From Atopsyche davidsoni (taxonomy: Eukaryota; Arthropoda; Insecta; Trichoptera; Hydrobiosidae): a stretch of 64,000 nt of DNA. The DNA lies in contig JAILWY010000021.1 of assembly GCA_022113835.1 (NCBI GenBank), positions 3,472,001-3,536,000 on the forward strand. The letters run 5' to 3'. The notes under the pieces were generated by a model. It did no database searches, had not been told where the DNA came from, and worked only from the letters and a program-made list of their open reading frames with translations. Position 1 is the stretch's first letter, and every line of letters starts with the position of its first letter. Both the position numbers and the translations under genes were made by a program. Shown here piece by piece: positions 37,750 to 49,499 of this stretch.

Positions 37750-39690
37750 TTATGTATACATGTTCATGTTGTATTTGACTACTGGTTTATCACTTGTGAT
37801 TAATAATTCTTTCATAAATGTGCGTAACATGTATTCACATTGTTTCCTGACAATATAAAGACCTTATTAATATACCCTTAAATAGTGCATAGTTCTATTG
37901 CTATTACTTTTGGAATATATGTATATATTATTTTTACTGTTTAATTAGATACATAAAAAATACACAGTTCTTGTTTGTTATGCTGCGTTTCTTCTTTCTT
38001 AAGATTCGAAACTAACATGAAAAAGTAGTTGTTTATAAATATATGAATGCATCACTTCGAGATCCTAAGAATTACGGAGAAAGCGACTTATTTCCACGAA
38101 ATGTTCTACCATTGTTGAGTCTGTACACTCGCTTGTGTTCGGACATCCTCTTATGATGTGAGGCAAATCATTAATACCATTAGTCTTTAATTTTGAAGTC
38201 TTGAAGATGGTCCTAGTACCAGAACCAAAACAGCAGACCTTGAATCTAGTACATAAAATCCATGAACACGGGGTTAGGTACATAGTTATTTATTTGCTTT
38301 GAATGTAGTTTTGATCTAAATTATATGGTATGAAGAAAGAATATTCGTACCCATACAAGAAATGTATTTATTTACTAAAAATTCGCTTATGACAAAGTCT
38401 TAGGTACATTTTATACAAATATTCAAATAATTGTTATAACCAGTAAATCTTTATTATTCCTTATATTATATTACCAATACATTATAAACCTGAATAGTCA
38501 TCAAAATTACTATCAAAACTTATCTGTGCTGAAAAATAAAATGATTGAACTTTAAAATTACAAATTTTATAGGTATACTTAATAGAAATAATATTTTATT
38601 TCCAAATAGCTTGATTTTTTTTTAAATTTAAGTTTAGTTATCTCCATTTTCAATAAATAATTTTGAAAATGATGTAGTATTTAATTGATTGTGCTGGTTA
38701 TGATAATTCCCTTTTCTACTGTAGATTTGTTTATTTTTTCATTACAAGATGAAACTCAAATGGGTGTCCTTTAGTGTTGCTTTACATTTTTTTAACGAAC
38801 ATAAAAAATATATGCATATATTGCTTTTTAGTTTAGTTTAATACGGGTACAAAATGTATAAATCAATTATTAAAAATATAGATATTTACAATATTCCTTA
38901 TTATACTATCACTCTAAAACGTATTTTGTAATCTGTCATTGGATTGTGTGCAAAAATTGTTAGGCAGTTTAGTGTTGATTATTGTTATGACCCATTGTTA
39001 ACCGTATGTCAGTTTATTGGGCTAGTAAAGCCTTTTACACACGCTAAGATACAACTGACAACCGAATAGTAACTAGTCACTTTAGTTGTTTACTTAGGCT
39101 AAACCTTACAAAAGAAAGAGACGTTATTCAATTGCAATGCAAGTCGTGTTGAATATAAAATAAACAATTTTTTGATAATGATTAAGTACATTTTTTCATA
39201 TATTGAAAATTGATTAAAGAAACTCTCCAACAAATCACTGGTACTTAGCAAGAATTTTTAACAATCATATCCTATAAGTGAAACAACGTACTTATTATGC
39301 CAATTAAATATTCAAAATTAATGTAGGCAAAATCGTACTTCCTGTGAGACGGTCTTCACAAAAATCAATAATATAAACAATTTTTTGTTGTAGTTAATAA
39401 TGATTTTCATGATATTATTGACCGAGTTCTACAAACCCCATAATTTTAAGATTGTGCTTTGGATATTTTTATAAATTTCTTAATATAGTGATTCCGTTGT
39501 TATTAATCTGTATTTCCAACCCAATAAACTGAATATTCAACTATGGTCCATTTAAGACTTAACATCTGCATAGCGTATCCACAGATGTTTTGTTATAACT
39601 ACTGATGGAAATATCACAGCTTTCACCATTCATTCTCGTTTAGTAGCTTCAGAATTTAACAGCAAAGTAAAGAATTTCCGAAGGCTTGGC
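37750..39690. other. Intergenic AT-rich spacer
   Basis: This lies between the 3' ends of MYCBPAP and the long-intron carbonic anhydrase. It holds a weak relative of the GGTCCTAGCAC fold-back family near 38190-38260 and a copy of the GACAACCGAAT repeat at 39037-39075. No coding sequence is recognised. Confidence 0.6.
39037..39075 (+). repeat. Repeat family Z, copy 1
   Basis: ACACGCTAAGATACAACTGA continues CAACCGAATAGTAACTAG; it is nearly identical to the reverse complement of 52446-52483. Confidence 0.5.
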
Positions 39691-39695
39691 TTGAA

Positions 39696-42600
39696 TTAGG
39701 GATTTGGTCTCGAGCCATTAACGTTGGACCTGTTTTGAGAAGGTATATGATGAATTTTCAGTCCCGGAGGAGTTGGTTGTATGGCTCTGGCGTTACAAGT
39801 TGTCGGTCTATCGCCATCAAATATGTGCATGCCTCGGAATGGTTCCATCTGAAAAATAATGGAATTTGGTTCATGCATAGTAAAAAATGTTTATGATATA
39901 AAATATAGATGACCATGCAACTTAGAATTAAACAAAACCACAGAAGAGATTGTATTATGATACAAATTTAATTTCAATGTATGGTATGGCTATAATAGCG
40001 CACATCAACCACATTCAGTTGAGCAATTTACATAAAAACACATAACTTGTGATAATACTACTGCTCAAATGTTAGTTCAATGTGGTGAAATCAACTTTGT
40101 ATCAATACTTATTTATATTAAGTAATGTTTCATGCACATAGAAACTTATGCTGAATGGTAACTCAAAATATTGTTTTGTTAACCCTTTGCGCTCGAGACC
40201 GTTTCCGCGCGGACTAATCAGCAACTCGAAGCGTTTCGTATCACTTTCGGTGAATTTTTTACCTCTAACTTAAAATGTTCACACACACAAATTGACACAT
40301 AATTTTTTTAATTTTAATATTTAATGTATATTTACATCTTTACGAAGATAGGTTCGTAAACATAAGTCTTTGTAATTTTGCTTTGTATGATATTTCATGT
40401 AACAATTGCCGAGATGCATGCCCGGCTTTTCGGGACAAGTATCACAAAAGTATGTCGTTTGATGTCTTTTGCCGGGTTTATTTTTTTGAGAACAGACTTT
40501 GTAATCCTTCCTAACTCCTGTTATAATGTTATGCAGCCTTCCACTTAGGCGGATTTTCGGAATCGCAGGTTGAAGTGAAGCTCTAGCACATGTCTGACGA
40601 AAATCTCCAGTCAATTGCCGAACTAAGGTTTTCATATACCGCAAGTGATTAAGCGGCTGTTCTCCTCTCAGCTGTTTAGTGAGATACGCATTATCATAAT
40701 ATTATTATATATTATAAAGCAAACAAAATAATGGTACGATAAGTGAATGGAAAGGTTATTGATATTGTGAGGGAGAAAAAAGTCTATTCTTCAGTGCAAT
40801 ATAAGTTTAAGCAAATAAGGACCCTCAAATGAATGATTACGATAAGAAGTACAAGCAAAAAATATATGGGTTGATTAAGTAGGTACACATCTAGTCATTT
40901 TGCCATGGCTGTCAAGGTCGAACTGAGACCTAAAATGCAGTTCGCTTTATGGTGCCGCACTAATCTTGGATAAGAAATTCTAGCGTAGTTTGAAAGGGGG
41001 ATAACATGATCTTTGTAAAATTATATGGGCAGTGCTTAGTAACGAACTTTAAAGAACAAGATCACATAAACATAAACAAGAAATCACCAGATAAAAAACC
41101 ATAAATAGTTATCACCGCACATCGAATTTCCGCACCAAGCAAATTGGTGCGGAATCCGCACCTCTCGAGTTGCGGCATTACATCGTGTGGTGCGGAATCC
41201 GCACCTCTCGAGTGCAAAGGGTTAACAACACAAAAATAACTTTGGTAAATGTTTTATTTTCGCTCCCTGTAAATTTTTAATTCTGTGGGTTTTCAAGTTA
41301 TTACTACATTATGACTTGAAAATAAAATTAATGGTTGACCATGAAAAAATAACGTTATGATTGTAATCTTGCTCAAAATAATTTTTTTTATTATATTTTT
41401 TTGGTGATATACACATTTTATCGCCATACTGATAACAATTGTAACCACTTACTTGTTTCTTTGATATGCTTATTGGATTTTCATACACAATCCATCTAAC
41501 AGATTCATGAAATGGTGTCGTCGTCAAGGACCCTCTGTATGTGTAATAACACTCATTTAATTCAATGTCTAACATCCAAGGAAGACAATTTTCTGTAATA
41601 TCAAAAAAGCAATGTTTTTAGAGTACAAGAAATATATTTCAAGCAATGAAAAAAGCCAAGCATTTAAAAGGTTTTTTTTTTTAAAGATTTTGATAAATTG
41701 CATGCTTTCATTTTTTTTGATGATGTATCTTGATTAAAAATATTTATTTTAAGTTTCTGTTACCTGATTTAATATACTTTTAAATTTTTAAAAAATCAAA
41801 ATGCAAATTGTTAAATATGACTATGTTTTATGCATTCAATACATAAAATTTAAACGTATATTATTCTTGAAGCTAGTACTTTGCTCATTTGCAAAAAATA
41901 ATATCTCATTGTCTACTTTTTCTTCTTCGGATGCCTCTCCTCAGAGGAGGTTGGCAACCATCTCACTGAGCATATATTTATGCTGAGCCAGTGTCCATGA
42001 TTTTCTTACGGAAAATAGTGTAGTGGGTCCCCGGACCCTTCTACACTGCAGTTTTATATTGGAAGGAAAATTCTGCGTATTACTGCTGCCCAATAGCATT
42101 ATTATATAACCCTTTCTTTAAAAAGCTCTGGTCTTTAGATCTGATACTCCTAAGAGGTGAATATTCTTTGAATCGAATATTAAGAAAAATATTATATTCA
42201 TGGTTGTTCTCACTTGATGGAATTCGGGTTTGGCTGTTTGGAGTAGAGACTGCGGCCACGGCGTCTGAAATAGCTTGGAAGCCTCGGTTGGGTTTGTCAC
42301 AAGCATTGAGTAGAAAGCCCACCACAGCCAGCCCATCTGGCTGAGAGACTGCTTCGTCAAATGAATTATATTTGCAATTGTAATGCACCAGGTGGGCTTC
42401 CGCTGCATACCTGCAAATAAACGTTTGTATTATAAGCATTTTAATTATATATCATGAGATTAAATTGAATTTTTAGCATCTGAATATCATATTAGTAACT
42501 GGATGATGACAATGTTAGGTTAAAATTTAAATACTGCAGTTTCATTCAGTTTAAATTATGAGTAAAATCAATATTGAATTCAGTCTTTAATACATTGCTA

Positions 42601-45600
42601 GATTTTCATGATAGACAATCTTCTTACTTAGTTCCATTGATAGAATGTTCAGAGCCACAGAGGTCATCTGTGGACCAGTGGAAGTGCATTTGCTCGAAGA
42701 TAAACTTGCTGTCCAGTGGCCCACCTGACAGACTGGGGTGACGGATCCGATGCACAAAGGTCATCAATGCTGTTATAAAGAGCAATATTAGATTACTAGT
42801 TTATCACAACAAAGTATACAAATAACACAACTAAATAATAATACTCAATGTAGATTGATTGTGGATTAATCTAGTCTTGTGATTGATTTTATGTCATGGT
42901 CATTTAATCCATATCGTAAATTAAAAAAAATCTAAAATATACAGTGCACGTTACAAATATAGTACATTTCTTTAGAACCTGCCATTGCTAGAGTAAGCAA
43001 AGGCAAATAAACTTAGCATACCACTACTATACTTAAATCTGATCGACGTACAAAAGTATCTTCGTAGCATGTTTTGTTTGAAGCTATGAGGCAGTGTTTC
43101 GCAGGTTTCATGTCTGTCTTGGGCCTTTCGTAGCTTTTAATTTAGTTGATATTAGCTGATACATCCCATTTATTTTCAGGGCACTTTTATCTATTTACCG
43201 TTTGGTTGTCAATTATATCTCAACGTCAACGTCAACATCAACAGGTAGCTTTAAATTGCAGCCAGAATTGAATCTTCTCCATGAAGTGTTTCTCCTCAGA
43301 GGAGGTTGGTGACCATCTCACTGAGCATATACTCATGCTGAGTTAGTGTTTTTGGTTCTCTAAGGAGAAAATAGTGTATTGGGTCCCCGGAGCCTTCTAC
43401 ACCGCAGTTTTATATTGGAAGGAAAAGTCTGCGTATAGCAGTATTAAATAATCCTTTGACATGAATGAGAATGAGTGAATTGGTATGATGAATTACCACT
43501 TCGAGGTTCTCTTCTACAGTAAAGAACCTCAGTAGTTTGGTGCATAGTACCTGTCACTCCGTTGTTGGTCATGAGGGCCTCCGCCCCGTGCCTCCAGTGG
43601 CCGGAGAATAGTAGCACGTCAGCCCCGAGCCACGGGAGCGCTGTCTCTGACAGCTTCACAGGGGATTGCGCCACCACCGAGGGGCTCTCGGCATCTGCAT
43701 CTGCTGCAACCGACCATCACATCAATACTGACCATATATCCAACCAATACATCGACCAATACATCAATACAATTTTACATTCGTTAGTAATAAAATCTAA
43801 CCCACAAAAGTTTTGACCTATTCTCAAAATTAGGATTTGTAATATTTTAAGTGTTTCAAATTTTAATTTGATTAATAATGCTCTACGATTCACAATTATT
43901 GAATGTGTCTTTATTCTTGGGAATATATTATATTTCAAATGTATGATAGTATGTTAAATTGTAGTTGTATCAATCGCGTGAAAGAGTTCTACAGCTAATT
44001 TGTATTGAAGCAGAACATTTTCAAACTCCCAACAAGTTGGTTTTTTAAAATTATTTTAGTTTATTATTTATAAATATTTTATTTGATTTTTTTAATATTT
44101 GTAATGTCTACCTATCGAGTCCTTGTGACAATGTAAACAATATGACCGCGCGCCTCGTGTCGGCCTGGCCCATAGTATTTTAAAAAAATGCACGTAATGG
44201 CACAGTATCACTCGAATAAGACACCAGATGCTAATTTGATGCTAATAAAATATTTTTTTATAAAGAAATATTGGGTTACCTTGAAATAAAATATATTTAG
44301 CTTTTTATTGCAACCTAAAATTTAGTTGATGATTAATAAATATATATAATTATTCTTAGGTTCAATAAACCGGATTTTCCAAATCAATATTTCTCGGCGG
44401 CTACTAAATGAAGTTTATTCACCAAAATTTAAGTATGATAAATCAGTTTTAAGCCTGGTTTTGTTCAAGCGTCAAAAATAAAATGAAAGCGCTTCGTTAT
44501 CAGAACCGGCGAGTGATGGATGAAGCCGGAGCCAAGGGACCTCCCGAGTAAATTATCAGGGAACTTCCGCGCATACCTTAATGACACCCACTAAGCAACA
44601 TCAATGGCCTTCGAGGCTTTTTTCTAGTATAAATCTATCCAGCAATCATTTAATACTGTATAGATTCATATCGCACTCTTCTGGGTTCGTTGTACCTACA
44701 GGGAGCAGCCTTGATCAAACAAAACACGTATAAAAATTTCAGCAGGTAAAATTAGAAATTCCAACCCACTAAGCCCAAGAATAATATTATATCATAGATA
44801 AACATATAATATCACTAAGTTTTTAAATTAATATTGACAAGAATAGATCAAGTCACCTTTGCTGCGCTAACATGACTGAGCGATTTATTTTTTTGCTTAA
44901 ATTTATTTAAGGTGTAAATTAAAATATTTTATATTTTTACTTCAGGTATCTTCATTGTCAGTTATCAGGTTTACAACTTTTCCAAATCAGAATTATCGTC
45001 ACATTATCATTTTAATTTTTGCAATAAAAATTCTATCGATAAAGATGAATGGATTTTCATATTTCAGATATGAATAAAATATTTCACAGCTCTTACTTCG
45101 CGTGTAATATTAATATTTATAGATTTACAATCAAGACACCTGGATAATAATAAGTAATTGCATTATTAAATACAACACGCAAGGTACTATTGCGAGAATT
45201 TAGACGTCCTCTTTCTAGTGGTTTGAGATGATAACACAGCAAGGATTTCTTTAATCAAGAAACTCTATTATTTTGCATAGTTTATTGTTACTCGTTACTT
45301 TTGTTTGATTTAAATCTTATAATTCAATGTATGTTTTTGACTAAAGTTATCATAAAAGTAATATCTTATTAATAATTTAACAGTTCACTATGTTAAATTT
45401 TCCGTGGTGCGCATATCTATACATATTATTAAGTCATTAAAAAAAGTCTAAATATAAATGAGTACTCTACTAGTATTATTTAAACTATGACTAACTAAAG
45501 TTTCTACTTGACAAATATGGTAGTCGCATCAGACGTTTTTGAAATAGGGTTAATCGCTGCAATTGCTTATTAAATTCTTAATTAAAATTGTTAAGTCACA

Positions 45601-48199
45601 TGATTTATTAGTCGAATTAAAAGCCTCGTGGTCGTTTCCGCAGTTTTTTGTACCGCAATTACAATTAACTATTATCTCGTGATTATCTCAGACTATGAGC
45701 AACATGCTAGACTTTCCGTTGGCCGTAAACGTATATAGGAATTTTGTATCCCCAGTCTCATCTTTTCAAGTGATTAGATATCGTGTGTTTTTAAACCTCC
45801 TAAATCCACCAGACTTATTAATGTTTTTGAAATATAAAATAACACTGTGTTAATATGTATACTGGCTCGTCTTAAATTTCTTAGGGTATTTGTTCTCTTT
45901 CTTTATGTAATGTTCCAAGTGAAATTGTTTTGTACAAATGCTTTGTAAATCCACCATAATTAGCGTGAGATGTCTTGTATTAATTTCATCCTGATTTTGA
46001 CAGCCATGTTGACTGAAACCAATACAGATAATTTGTTACCGGCTTAAAATCATAAACGTTCAAAGGAGAAAGACAGCTTCATATCTTTTGATATTTTCCA
46101 AAAGAGTTTGATTATTATTAGGCAGGTTTACGAACATTTCCTCCATAAAATAGTAATACTTGATTTGTTAAAAAGAGATGACTTAAGTCTTATTAAAATA
46201 TGCAGTTCAGTAAAAACTAAATATCAGTTATAGAGGTGATTTCATCCTAACAGAATCAAAATTTAAAGGTCTGCAACTGTTAAACCAGTCACACATTTAA
46301 ATACTGAAAAAATTCAATAAAAATAATTTTACATTTACTGGTTACTTTTATTTATTAAATATAAACTAAATAGAATTTTTATTTCAGTTTGTTTATCGCT
46401 CTTTAAAACGTTTTCAATGGTTCACAGTGAATGGAAATAATTTTATTATTCATTTCTAAATTGCGAATCGCTTGTATAATGCTGAAAATTACTAAACATA
46501 ATTTTCAATTTTACACTGTGAAATACTGAAAGTCAGAAATAAAACCCTAGAATAATTAAGTCAAAAAATGCGCTACCTTCATTACTAGACGTTGTCTGTT
46601 TGCTGAGATTTGAAGATCCATTCGTAATAATCACCTCATTATGGCTTATTAGTTGAATCACTGCAATTATAAAATGAAATAAATAAATATAACCGGACAC
46701 AATAATTTAATAAATTTGATCACATGTTGTTATTTGTCTCTCATCGGTCTCTTGTCTTGCTATGTATTAAATATCTACACAAATACATTTTTCTTACCTT
46801 GCTAGCTTATAAGATAAAGAAAAGTAAAATTCATGTTGACTTAAAACTATTGGTACAAAATATTAATCACATTGAAATATAATAATGTATATTTCAGACT
46901 TTGCGATACAATTAACAACCGAATGTTGCAAGTGGTGTCGTTCTTTGTGTAACCAGCGTTACTTTTTACTTACACATATAGCGATATAAATTTTCAATTA
47001 GCCAATAGCATCCCTTTACTTTGGGGGCTTTCTTTTAATAGTTAAGCCTAATTAACTAGTGTATTTGAAAAATATAGTATTTTTTTCTATAATTAATCTT
47101 ACTTTTATTGAAAACTTACCATTTTTAGAGCAGCTCGGTCCATCGACTGTTTCCTCAGATTTCAATCTCTCCCGCGCTGGAGCTTCTCGTCCTCGATAAG
47201 AAGTGACTGTAAATAATTTATTGTTTCCGTCTATCAAAACAGAACCTTCATTTTGTTTTTATTGTGTAACGTTATGTTTACAGGGGAAAGCTTCAGATCT
47301 TTGAGATTGAGTAAATTACGAAATTCATGAAAAAAAGGATATACTCATATAATATTCATTCATTCTAACCGGATATTGATCCTTGAAAGAGCAAACAATC
47401 GTATTAGAAATGTTATGAAATATGATACACATATGTAATATATGTAATATTTTAATATTATTCGTATTTAAAGAGTTATCTGCGTGAAATTTTGTTCTAC
47501 AATTTTAAGCAAACATGGTTTTGGAAAACAAACTGAGCCAACCGATTCATATGTTATCAAATATAAAATAAATATTGAATAAAAATAAAACTTATCTCAA
47601 TAAAAGTATATTAATTGGATACTTGTCAATATTTGAAATCTCTTCAATAAAATATCAATTAAATTATAAATTGTGATAGCACTTAAATAAATATATTTTA
47701 TGATTGTTCGCATAAAAATATAAGTACATCGTTTGAAGATTTTGAAATTATAAAGATTATCTCTATCCGAATTTAGTTTATAACACATCGTTGTTATTTT
47801 TTTTCACGAGGAGTATCGCTACTAAATAAACAATTTTCTTAGTTTATAGACAAATATAAAATTATGATTTATTGAGGTTTTTTGGGCTGACATTGATATA
47901 ATATACGATAGGTTTTCAAAATACGACAATTATAAAATTTTAATAAACTCTAGAATTTGCACCAGCACAAAGAAAAAGCCCGACGTGGAGTCAGTATAAA
48001 ATTTATTTTACGGATATTTGAATGAAACCCAAACTTAATACAGTATTAATAAAATCAATATTTACGAGCGACACAATGTTTTTAAAGAGGTTTTCTATAA
48101 CTGAAACGTACTTTTTTTTAATCCATTCGTTTGTGGGGTGGTGCTCTTTTCTGTCTGCCTTTTTTCTCCACGGATTATTTCTCTCTTTCCATCTTTCAT
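39696..48199 (-). CDS. Alpha-carbonic anhydrase, eight coding exons, catalytic residues intact
   Basis: Coding exons: 48199-48112, 47206-47120, 46660-46577, 43703-43551, 42769-42628, 42410-42214, 41592-41453, 39848-39696. Every border is AG/GT and all phases match, giving 347 residues. Residues 1-90 are a charged, Ser/Thr-rich extension without signal peptide. The CA domain shows QSPVKL (99-104), NNG (133-135), GGPL, EQMHFHW (163-169; zinc ligands His166 and His168), GSEH (Glu178 = human Glu106), AEAHLVHYN (zinc ligand His191), PDGLAVVGFLL and GSLTTTP (Thr274 and Thr275 = Thr199 and Thr200). The His64 shuttle position is Val136. It is expected to be an active zinc enzyme interconverting CO2 and bicarbonate. 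The ATG in exon 48201-48112 is chosen because the upstream exon has an in-frame TAA. Confidence 0.85.
40179..41225 (-). mobile_element. Deleted piggyBac element in the last intron of the carbonic anhydrase
   Basis: TTAA target duplications at 40179-40182 and 41222-41225 flank inverted termini CCCTTTGCGCTCGAG (left) and CCCTTTGCACTCGAG (right, read inward). Close to the right end, GGTGCGGAATCCGCACCTCT occurs twice, 43 bp apart. The 1.04-kb body carries only the C-terminal end of a piggyBac transposase on the minus strand; the catalytic DDD core is absent. The intact TTAA sites and near-perfect ends suggest a fairly recent, non-autonomous copy moved by a transposase encoded elsewhere. Confidence 0.9.
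40321..40702 (-). pseudogene. piggyBac transposase C-terminal remnant
   Basis: An open frame of about 125 codons reads DNAYLTKQLRGEQPLNHLR, then LVRQLTGDF, and ends in a Cys-rich module: KVCS, then TTYFCDTC, then PGMHLGNC, KYHT. This matches the C-terminal part and zinc-binding cysteine-rich domain of piggyBac transposases. Upstream of about 40705 the similarity stops, marking the internal deletion. It is not expected to be functional alone. Confidence 0.82.
41919..42155 (+). repeat. Repeat family Y, copy 2, in a carbonic anhydrase intron
   Basis: This copy has the same order as copy 1 (CTCCTCAGAGGAGGTTGG, GGGTCCCCGGACCCTTCTAC, GATCTGATACTCCT). It lies in the intron after exon 42410-42214, about 60 bp beyond the donor, in antisense to the gene. 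Confidence 0.7.
43197..43237 (-). repeat. Repeat family Z, copy 2 (diverged)
   Basis: On the minus strand GAGATATAATTGACAACCAA then ACGGTA matches the family core GACAACCGAATGGTA. Confidence 0.35.
43275..43440 (+). repeat. Repeat family Y, copy 3, in a carbonic anhydrase intron
   Basis: TTTCTCCTCAGAGGAGGTTG, CATCTCACTGAGCATATACT, GGGTCCCCGGAGCCTTCTAC and AGGAAAAGTCTGCGTAT are recognisable. The copy is truncated at the right before the GATCTGATACTCC end. It lies about 110 bp past the donor of exon 43703-43551, again antisense to the gene. Confidence 0.65.
46903..47018 (+). repeat. Repeat family Z, copy 3
   Basis: GCGATACAATTAACAACCGA begins the copy, and TTAGCCAATAGCATCCCTTT ends it. Both ends match the copy at 52430-52483 read in reverse. 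Confidence 0.45.
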
Positions 48200-48828
48200 T
48201 GCTGTAAACACAGATAAAATTGTAATTAAACCCCACATATTGTATCGTAGATAAATATTGTCGACAGTATAATTGATCTCCAATAAATTTGATTTGAAAT
48301 TTTTATACTAGTATAGTTAACACACAAAGTTAGCAAAAGTCATATAAAATATATAAACGAAACTCAAACAAAGATTGCACAATAATGCATAAGTGTAATT
48401 GTAGGCTTTACATCGTATTATCATTATAATGTTATCTCACATATAAATTCTTCGTTTCACGTAAAGTGTGTATCTATTGTAGGTTGAATATTGTACTATC
48501 ATAGTAAGGTTTAAGTTCGGTCAGGTCAGGTCAGGTTGGCTGTATTTATATTAAAAAGTCCTATTTACTAGATAAGAGTCTATTTTTAGCAATATTGAAA
48601 TGGAGAGTCTATTCCACGGAAAAATTGTTTACATAAATATTGGGAAAATTGTCTTTCTTTAGAACTACGTATATATTGATAATATTCATTCACCTGTTTT
48701 TTTTAATAAGTACTTAGAATTCTCGCTCGCGTGCTGAAGTCCCTTTCAAACGTTTAGCATTGATAAATAAAATACCACACAATAATATTTAGCTTAGCCA
48801 TAATAAAAATATAAAATTAAAAACTTAC

Positions 48829-48890
48829 CAACGAATTTAACTTAAAATTCACTTGTTATTTTGTATTTAAATCAATCAACGATAAAAAGC
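48829..48890 (-). other. Probable non-coding first exon of the alpha-carbonic anhydrase
   Basis: A strong donor (TTCGTTG|gtaagttttt) ends at 48829. Reading into the next exon (cag|CAATGAAAG) gives GTTGCAATGA, a fair start context with G at -3, and an in-frame TAA lies a few codons upstream. The 5' limit given is approximate; no clear TATA box was seen. Confidence 0.4.
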
Positions 48891-49049
48891 AACTTTAAAA
48901 ATATATAACGAAAAACAGTCTCTAGGGCACACGCAATCTACACGAATCAAACTATGATTGAGTTCAAATCAATATATTAGAACATCACCGTTCCAGCCGA
49001 GCTAAATGCATGGAGTATTACTCGAGAGACCTGCACGCGATGAGCTGAT

Positions 49050-49440
49050 AACGATTATTACTCCGACGGCGCAGTTTTACTTTCCGCTGATGCTCCGCGG
49101 GCCCTTGACGACGGTCCAGCTGGGACGTTACTGAACAAATAGCTGGATATTGAAGACGAGTCGGTCAATTTTAAGCGTCTTCTCCATTTTTTTATTGGTG
49201 CTGATGAAGATTGGAGATACTTATCACGTGCTGATGACAAATGTCGAGCGTGAGATTCGCACGTGATGGAATCAAAGATCTTAAATGCCAATTAAGGCAG
49301 CGTAGTAGCAGTTGACTCTGACATATGATTCGTGAGAGTGGCTCGTTAAAAAGTTTAATCCGCGAACGAGGGGCATCGGTCGGGACTGAGTGCCTTGACT
49401 TTGGGTAATTAATGCTGGACCTTTGCAAATATGCGCTGCC
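49050..49440. other. GC-richer block upstream of the carbonic anhydrase; regulatory or exon
   Basis: On the minus strand an acceptor-like TTTGTCATCAG precedes an open frame (RDKYLQSSSAPIKKWRRRLK onward, about 60 codons) ending at TAA near 49058; it could be a terminal exon. The same block holds TTGGGTAATTAATGCTGG and CTTTGCAAATATGC (octamer-like), and other frames are open too, so an enhancer upstream of the carbonic anhydrase fits equally well. Confidence 0.3.
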
Positions 49441-49499
49441 GGCGTAAAACTGCTTATCCGTGAACCTGAAAGATAATTAAATAAAAATCTACGTTTCGG

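Noticed and set aside
48521..48535. TCAGG repeated three times
   Set aside because: Three units are too few to be an interstitial telomeric array or to support a beetle-type telomere; chance or nuclear-receptor half-sites are equally likely.
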